Translations under genes and position numbers: made by a program | From: Burkholderiales bacterium | GTDB lineage: Bacteria; Pseudomonadota; Gammaproteobacteria; Burkholderiales; SG8-39 | DNA: 45,307 nucleotides | NCBI GenBank assembly: GCA_023383795.1 | Contig: JAHDYJ010000020.1 | Coordinates: 6,588 to 51,894, forward strand | Direction: 5' to 3' | The notes under the pieces: generated by a model | Database searches by the model: none | Seen by the model: only the letters and a program-made list of their open reading frames with translations | What the model was told of the DNA's origin: nothing | Part shown: one piece after another, positions 41,731-45,307 of the stretch | How positions within the stretch are numbered: position 1 is the first letter of the stretch | How the letters are laid out: every line of letters begins with the position of its first letter

Positions 41731-41991
41731 TCAGGCGCCGGACCGCTCGAACTCATGCTCGCGTTCGCTCCCGGGCGTGCCCTCGGGGGAGTGATACCAC
41801 TGCTTGTGCGGTGACAGCCCGCCGCATGCGGGGCACTGCGTGACCAGCCACGCGTAGCCGCAGCCCGGGCACACGCCGCCGGTCCAGAACGTGTGCCAGG
41901 CGGTTCCGCAACTCGGGATGCACTCCCACCGGTCCTCCGCCACGGGACGGTACTCGCACTTCGGGCAGTAGATCCGTGGGGCCGCACCCAT
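41731..41991 (-). CDS. small zinc-ribbon protein with four CxxC/CxxxC pairs
   Basis: An 86-residue soluble protein of no recognised family. Cysteine pairs CPKC, CIPSC, CPGC and CPAC fit two zinc sites (rubredoxin/zinc-ribbon style). Aromatic residues fill the gaps (GTAWHTFWTGG, GYAWLVTQ, KQWYHSPEG). The start ATG at 41991 lies 20 bp after the cation transporter stop. Possible roles are metal handling next to that transporter or nucleic-acid binding; neither is shown by the sequence. Confidence 0.7.
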   Translation of the reverse strand: MGAAPRIYCPKCEYRPVAEDRWECIPSCGTAWHTFWTGGVCPGCGYAWLVTQCPACGGLSPHKQWYHSPEGTPGSEREHEFERSGA

Positions 41992-42011
41992 GGCTTTCCG
42001 ACCGTTCCCGT

Positions 42012-42674
42012 TCAGCGGCGCGCGGCTCGCGGCGCGCCGGTTGCGACTGATGGCCGGACGTGGTTCGCCCTGAGCTCGGCACGCGCTTCGCGCGCCACCA
42101 GGAAAGCCGAGCGAAGGAACACGCCGCAGATCAGCGCACCGACGACGATGTCCGGCCACGGCGAAAGCGTCGCCCATACCGCCCACGCCGCCAGCAGTAC
42201 CGACACGTTGGCGATGAGATCGTTTCGCGAGCACAGCCACACCGACCGCATGTTGATGTCCTCGGCACGGTGATGCCAGAGCAAGGCGAAGCAGACGCCA
42301 TTTACCGCGAGCGCGAGCGTGCCCACGACGCCCATCGTTTCGAAGGCCGGAACCTGCGGATACACGACCTTGTACGCGACTTGACCGAAAACGAACGCCC
42401 CAAAGAGCGCCATCACGATCGCCTTCGACGCCGCGGCCCTCGCCTTCCAGACCGCGCCGCGTCCGACGACGTAGAGACTGAACCCATAGACCAGTGCGTC
42501 TCCCAGCATGTCGAGGGAGTCGGCGAGCAGCGCCACCGATCCCGCGAGCAGGCCGAAGACGAGCTCGACGACGAACATCGCGGCGTTGGCCGCCAGCGCC
42601 AGGCGCAGCGTCGCCGCCTGCCGCTCGCGCAGCCTCTCGACCGCACTGGCCTTGTCGACGCAGCAATCGTCCAT
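42012..42674 (-). CDS. cation diffusion facilitator-type transporter
   Basis: A 220-residue membrane protein from ATG 42674 (MDDCCVDKASAVERLRERQA); the frame goes on upstream but the added 24 residues are basic low complexity. Six membrane helices. The CDF metal site on helix 2 is ADSLDMLGDALVYG, and helix 5 has LWLCSRNDLIANV-type residues (VWLCSRNDLIANVS). HHRAEDINMRS precedes helix 5. Short CDF proteins of this type lack the cytoplasmic C-terminal domain. N-terminal CC may bind the metal. Confidence 0.88.
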   Translation of the reverse strand: MDDCCVDKASAVERLRERQAATLRLALAANAAMFVVELVFGLLAGSVALLADSLDMLGDALVYGFSLYVVGRGAVWKARAAASKAIVMALFGAFVFGQVAYKVVYPQVPAFETMGVVGTLALAVNGVCFALLWHHRAEDINMRSVWLCSRNDLIANVSVLLAAWAVWATLSPWPDIVVGALICGVFLRSAFLVAREARAELRANHVRPSVATGAPRAARR

Positions 42675-42788
42675 CGCGTCTCGATCACGCACAGCGCCGA
42701 CTCTCAGCCGCCGCCGGCGAGCGAACCGACGAGGGGCCTCCGGCACGCGAGGCGCGCCGGCGGCGGTCGGCTCGAGCGAGTGATTCGT

Positions 42789-43040
42789 TCACCCACGCAC
42801 CAGGAATGCGCCGGGAGGAATGCGATAACGGAGCTCGTCGCATTCCCCGGGTGGCGGCTGCTGGCCCGGCGGCCGGTCCGGATACCAGATGCGGCACTTG
42901 CCCGGTGGAGGCATGTGGCCCGGTGGGATCCTCACTTGCTGGGGCGGCGGCGGACCGGGATCGATGATCACCGCGCCTCCCGCCGCACATCCGAGGAGCG
43001 AAGCGCACATGGTGCAACCGAGGAGCGCTCTCGAAGCCAT
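42789..43040 (-). CDS. small lipoprotein with PPG(H/Q)xPPPGxC repeats
   Basis: An 83-residue protein from ATG 43040 (GGAGAG seven bases upstream). The signal peptide ends in a lipobox (CASLLGC, Cys18), so it is probably a lipoprotein. After a short Pro run come two related units, IPPGHMPPPGKCRIWYPD and RPPGQQPPPGECDELRYR, then IPPGAFLVRG. Similar Pro-Gly-Cys units are common in small exported proteins of Proteobacteria, with no known function. The first unit is repeated at 37186-37296. Confidence 0.75.
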   Translation of the reverse strand: MASRALLGCTMCASLLGCAAGGAVIIDPGPPPPQQVRIPPGHMPPPGKCRIWYPDRPPGQQPPPGECDELRYRIPPGAFLVRG

Positions 43041-43424
43041 TTCAGAACTCTCCGCTGTCATTCGCGCGCCTTGCGCCGGGCCCGCTGCACGGACGGGTCG
43101 GGCGGCATTGCACTCACTCTACGTCAGGTCAGCCTGCGAACTCCGGTTCTGACACGGTCTACGAAACGGGGGAGCTTACGCGCGGACCGCCAACGACATC
43201 AGGCTGCATCTTACCGCTGAACTGCGCGGGAGCGAGCACACGGGTACCGGCGGGTGCCAGCGGGGGAAGCCTACCTGGCTCGTTCCTCTAGCGCGTGATC
43301 ACCGCGCTGTCGTTCTGGCGCAGCGTGCGATGTCGCGCTCACACCGTTTCGACTCCAGCTCGGAAAGCGGCATCGCCCTCATGTGCGCGGTGGCTCTGAG
43401 CCAGACGCAACGTGATCTTTCGAC
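43041..43424. other. gene-poor stretch left of the cassette array
   Basis: 384 bp without a convincing gene. Short reading frames here lack ribosome sites and codon bias. On the minus strand a 16-codon ORF (MPPDPSVQRARRKARE) ends just before the lipoprotein start; its reality is unknown. The composition is less GC-rich than the operons to the left. It may be the boundary between chromosome and cassettes, or a degraded cassette. Confidence 0.5.
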
Positions 43425-43484
43425 GCCGAACGCCCCGGTCCAGCCGCGGCGCGTTCGCGCCGTCCGCTGCAACCGGTTCTTGGC
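43425..43484 (-). other. attC-like site after the OsmC gene (partly degenerate)
   Basis: Read on the minus strand. R' is GTTCGGC (43431-43425), against consensus GTTRRRY. The stem has CGGTTGCAGC pairing imperfectly with GGCTGGACCG and a hairpin GGCGCG-AA-CGCGCC. The expected R'' is present only as GCCAAGAAC (43484-43476), an altered GCCGAAC. Spacing, stem and the TGCAGCGGAC-like L box fit attC well. Confidence 0.6.
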
Positions 43485-43493
43485 CGGCTGGTT

Positions 43494-44009
43494 TCAGACA
43501 ACCTCGACCTCGAGCGTGTAACTGGGAGGAATGCGGGCTGTGCACGCGACCGGTGAGTGTTGATCTCCCCATTGGGCCAGCTCGCGAAGCTGATCGGAGG
43601 GTACTTCGTTCGCACCGATCTTGACGTGGGTCGCGAGCGACGAGAGACCGGCCGACACCTTGTCGTCAAGGCCCAATAGCCCTCGGTGGTCCGAATGGCT
43701 CTCGACCGTGACTTCGAGCGTCGCTAAGTCGACCCCGAGCCTGGCCGCCCGCATGGCGATTGCAGTGGCCGTACAACTCGCCAGCGCTGCGCGGAGGAAC
43801 CAAGCCGGGTTCGGCGCGGAAGCCGCCCCGCCCATCGCCGACGGCATGTCGGTGAACACGGTCTCACCGTTCGGCCCTCTCACCTCGCACCGGAGCTCAT
43901 CAAGCAGCCGGGCGGTCGCCGGTACGTTCTTCGACTTCGCCTTATCAGGCTGCTCGGTGATTCCTTTGGCAGTCTTCTCAATGGCCTCGCGAATGCCCAT
44001 GGCTGACAT
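43494..44009 (-). CDS. OsmC family protein (cassette gene)
   Basis: OsmC/Ohr-type proteins reduce organic or fatty-acid hydroperoxides with two cysteines. The protein has 171 residues; the ATG at 44009 has AAGGAGG upstream. The core has PNPAWFLRAALASCTATAIAMRAARLG with one Cys of the pair. The second is the late SPVACTARIPPS. The long N-terminal extension (to about residue 40) resembles OsmC relatives rather than Ohr. Located between two attC-like sites. Confidence 0.9.
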   Translation of the reverse strand: MSAMGIREAIEKTAKGITEQPDKAKSKNVPATARLLDELRCEVRGPNGETVFTDMPSAMGGAASAPNPAWFLRAALASCTATAIAMRAARLGVDLATLEVTVESHSDHRGLLGLDDKVSAGLSSLATHVKIGANEVPSDQLRELAQWGDQHSPVACTARIPPSYTLEVEVV

Positions 44010-44054
44010 CGGTTCCTCCTTCTGAAGCTACCAGCTACCTCCGGTGAGTCTCGG

Positions 44055-44132
44055 AGCTGACGTCGCGGTTGAACGGCCCCCGCAGGCGGGCGACGCCTGC
44101 CGTAGCGGGTCCCGTGCCACGACGGGTTGGGC
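44055..44132 (-). other. attC-like site after the NTF2-like gene
   Basis: On the minus strand R'' is GCCCAAC (44132-44126), a perfect RYYYAAC and the exact reverse complement of GTTGGGC at the start of the same cassette (44616-44610). CACGGGACCCGC pairs imperfectly with GCGGGGGCCGTT, capped by the perfect hairpin GCAGGCG-TCGCC-CGCCTGC. The R' end is weak (GTCAGCT, 44061-44055). It begins 9 bp past the gene stop. Confidence 0.68.
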
Positions 44133-44141
44133 GTCATCCAC

Positions 44142-44561
44142 TCACCTGCGTTGGACTCGGTCCTTCGGCGTGCCCAGAGGCGGACGGTTCTTGCGATACG
44201 AGTTCTTCAGGGCGATCTTGCCATCTCGAAACGTGAACAGATCGCAACCGTGGACTTCGACGCGGGTGCCGTCGGCGCGTGTTCCCGTGAAAGTCCACTC
44301 CGATACTCCACGGTCGCCTCGGACAAAATGCCGGGCGCCACCCCAGTGGGCATCGGGGAAGGTTGCCCATACCTCCGCGAAGCCGGCTCGCACGGCCTCA
44401 CGACCTGCATACCGGGTGCCGCAGACCTCAGGGCCTGCAGAGGCCTCGAAGACACAGTCCTCGGTCATGAATGACATGAGGGCATCGACGTCGTGGCGAT
44501 TCCACGCATCGGCGAAGGCTTGCAGAACCTCGGCAGTGACCTCGCGATTCCCGTCCGCCAT
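44142..44561 (-). CDS. NTF2/SnoaL-like protein (cassette gene)
   Basis: A 139-residue protein of the nuclear-transport-factor-2-like cone fold (SnoaL/ketosteroid-isomerase type). The pattern is AFADAWNRHDVDALMSFMTEDCVFE, then GREAVRAGFAEVWATFPDAHW, and the end HGCDLFTFRDGKIALKNSY. Folds of this kind bind small hydrophobic ligands or act as isomerases/hydrolases; no activity can be assigned. The start has AAGGAG ten bases upstream and lies about 50 bp after the cassette boundary. Confidence 0.88.
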   Translation of the reverse strand: MADGNREVTAEVLQAFADAWNRHDVDALMSFMTEDCVFEASAGPEVCGTRYAGREAVRAGFAEVWATFPDAHWGGARHFVRGDRGVSEWTFTGTRADGTRVEVHGCDLFTFRDGKIALKNSYRKNRPPLGTPKDRVQRR

Positions 44562-44609
44562 GATCCAATATCTCCTTCAGTCTGTGCGTCGATGCGCATC
44601 GGCCCTGAC

Positions 44610-44653
44610 GCCCAACGTCCTGGCGGCGCGTCCGGTTGAGCGCCGTGTTATGC
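44610..44653 (-). other. attC-like site after higA
   Basis: On the minus strand R'' GCATAAC (44653-44647) includes the higA stop TAA. A stem GGCGC-TCAACCGGAC-GCGCC follows. R' is GTTGGGC (44616-44610), a perfect GTTRRRY. R'' is the exact reverse complement of GTTATGC at the start of the higBA cassette (45256-45250). At 44 bp it is shorter than most attC sites. Confidence 0.7.
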
Positions 44654-44929
44654 CGCAGATTCAACCGGGACCTCCCAGCCGGGGAAGATCAGTACCGCCG
44701 GGTGGCATTTGAGGGCACGCGCAAGAACCTTTGCGCGCTCGACGCCTAGGTTGACCCGGCCATTCTCAATGGCGGAGATGGTCGCCTGAGGGATCCCAGT
44801 GAGCTCGGAGAGTTGATTCTGGCTCAGCTCTTGAAGTTCGCGCAGGATCCGTACGGACTCTCCCACGGAGACTTCAACGCGCTTCCGGGCAGGACGAAAC
44901 TCTTTCATATCAGTGCCTTCGATAGTCAT
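44648..44929 (-). CDS. higA: HigA-type antitoxin (XRE helix-turn-helix)
   Basis: A 93-residue antitoxin and DNA-binding repressor. Its Xre HTH spans residues about 28-75 (VRILRELQELSQNQLSELTGIPQATISAIENGRVNLGVERA), with LARALKCHPAVLIFPG as the fifth helix region. The start overlaps the toxin gene by 20 bp. In toxin-first (HigBA) loci the antitoxin is downstream, as here. The stop lies inside the R'' box of the following attC-like site. Confidence 0.92.
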   Translation of the reverse strand: MTIEGTDMKEFRPARKRVEVSVGESVRILRELQELSQNQLSELTGIPQATISAIENGRVNLGVERAKVLARALKCHPAVLIFPGWEVPVESAA

Positions 44930-45194
44930 GCGGTGTCACCTGAACCACCTGAATCAAGAACGCATCGGCAACGACACGGTAGATCACGCGCCACTGAAGC
45001 CCCAGTCGAGAGGAGCGATAACCTTTCCACTCCCCCGAAAGGGCTTCGTCATGAAATCCCTTGATCAACCGTAGCCCAGGCGGCCCCGAGAGCAGGGCGA
45101 TGTCCTTCCATTTCTCGTACCGCTTCAGGATCTCCTTCGGGACAACGCCAGATAGCTGCTTGTCGACTCGGCGGTGCTCCTCGATGCGCCACAT
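44910..45194 (-). CDS. higB: RelE/HigB-superfamily toxin
   Basis: A 94-residue mRNA-interferase-fold toxin. A helical N-terminus (MWRIEEHRRVDKQLSGVVPK) precedes the RelE strand pattern ALSGEWKGYRSSRLGLQWRV and VVQVTPHDYRRH at the end. It precedes higA with 20 bp overlap. No Shine-Dalgarno site is seen; the predicted transcription start falls on the ATG, so the mRNA may be leaderless. Members cleave mRNA on the ribosome; activity here is inferred from the fold only. Confidence 0.92.
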   Translation of the reverse strand: MWRIEEHRRVDKQLSGVVPKEILKRYEKWKDIALLSGPPGLRLIKGFHDEALSGEWKGYRSSRLGLQWRVIYRVVADAFLIQVVQVTPHDYRRH

Positions 45195-45229
45195 ACTATA
45201 TCATATCTATGTTACATATGGTATGTCCA
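45195..45229 (-). promoter_or_regulatory. higBA promoter with palindromes
   Basis: On the minus strand TGGACA (45229-45224), an 18-bp spacer and TATGAT (45205-45200) form a near-consensus sigma-70 promoter ending just before the higB ATG. The AT-rich spacer contains TATG-TTA-CATA (45208-45218), and outer ACATAC (45191-45196)/GTATGT (45221-45226) are inverted copies. These are probable HigA operators. Confidence 0.65.
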
Positions 45230-45249
45230 GCAAAGCACCGACCTCTTCG

Positions 45250-45307
45250 GCATAACGAGGCTGTACAAAAAGCCGTTTTTCGCGACGGCGCGCGACGCGT
45301 CGGCGCG
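45250..45307 (-). other. attC/attI-like end at the window edge
   Basis: On the minus strand the segment ends in GTTATGC (45256-45250), the R' box that opens the higBA cassette. Inside are AAAAA-CGGC-TTTTT and GC-rich inverted segments. The rest lies outside the window, so attC or attI cannot be decided. Confidence 0.5.

Larger units (their letters stand above)
43425..45307 (-). mobile_element. integron-type gene-cassette array (distal part, no integrase in window)
   Basis: Three one-direction gene units (OsmC, NTF2/SnoaL-like, higBA) are each followed on their 3' side by an attC-like inverted repeat. Two cassettes have exact R''/R' complementarity across the whole cassette, which integron recombination predicts and ordinary terminators do not. 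Small promoterless genes plus a toxin-antitoxin pair with its own promoter are typical cassette content. Cassettes point left, so attI and intI, if present, should lie to the right of 45307. Without them it would be a CALIN (attC cluster lacking integrase). Confidence 0.7.

Noticed and set aside
43330..43521. 63-codon rightward ORF over the attC-like site
   Set aside because: No ribosome site, unlike protein composition, and it overlaps the inverted repeat and the end of the OsmC gene.
1..45307. CRISPR arrays, tRNA, rRNA, insertion sequences and prophage
   Set aside because: No regular repeat-spacer pattern, no recognisable RNA gene cloverleaf, no transposase or phage structural genes seen. 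A covariance-model tRNA search would be the decisive check.

Overview
The window is about 45.3 kb of very GC-rich DNA (around 70 % by eye) and reads like a chromosomal segment of a betaproteobacterium of the Burkholderiales/Rhodocyclales kind. The grounds are the radA-alr-lplT neighbourhood, a tsaB-rimI-uracil-DNA glycosylase operon, a branched-chain-amino-acid-type (Liv) ABC transporter cluster, frequent GTG/TTG starts and TACAAT-like -10 boxes. This placement is inference from gene content; no rRNA or tRNA gene is present to test it.

Layout. 1-7.4 kb: housekeeping genes: radA (cut by the window edge), alr, a small unknown gene, a glutamine-amidotransferase-like protein without its nucleophile, a multi-pass TM-helix/MscS-related membrane protein, a LysR regulator, a TM2-like protein and lplT. 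7.5-10.9 kb: aldo/keto reductase with a 13-C tract, a histone-deacetylase-family deacetylase and two unknown genes. 10.9-15 kb: lemA-TPM-TPM operon, then tsaB-rimI-udg. 15-26.8 kb: a two-sided catabolic locus. Leftward runs an ABC transporter (binding protein, LivH, LivM, LivG, LivF), an SDR and a formamidase/acetamidase. Rightward runs a CoxL/XdhB-type molybdenum hydroxylase large subunit, an SDR, a BKACE enzyme and a tartrate/malate-type dehydrogenase. 26.8-36.7 kb: mixed metabolism and transport (secreted unknown, acyl-CoA synthetase, TauE/SafE, HIT, MFS, DUF6064, DUF427, GNAT, quinone-type reductase, YnfA, OPT transporter). 36.8-42.8 kb: accessory genes, including a frameshifted DUF1232 gene, a 36-codon ORF, a berberine-bridge-type flavoenzyme divergent from an HxlR regulator with a palindromic operator between them, an alpha/beta hydrolase, a GFA protein, a methyltransferase, a zinc-ribbon protein and a CDF transporter.

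The right edge (about 43.4-45.3 kb) is the most unusual part. It looks like the distal end of an integron gene-cassette array, all in leftward orientation: a HigBA-type toxin-antitoxin cassette, an NTF2/SnoaL-like cassette and an OsmC cassette, separated by attC-like sites. The first two cassettes show the diagnostic signature of real cassettes: the R'' box after the gene is the exact reverse complement of the R' box at the start of the same cassette (GTTATGC/GCATAAC for higBA, GTTGGGC/GCCCAAC for the SnoaL-like gene). No integrase lies in the window; if one exists it should be to the right.

How genes work together: the 15-26.8 kb locus suggests import of a small carboxylated or amide/N-containing compound followed by hydrolysis, hydroxylation, alcohol oxidation, beta-keto-acid cleavage and oxidative decarboxylation. 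The actual substrate cannot be read from the sequence. An intercistronic terminator after the binding-protein gene would make that protein in excess over the permease.
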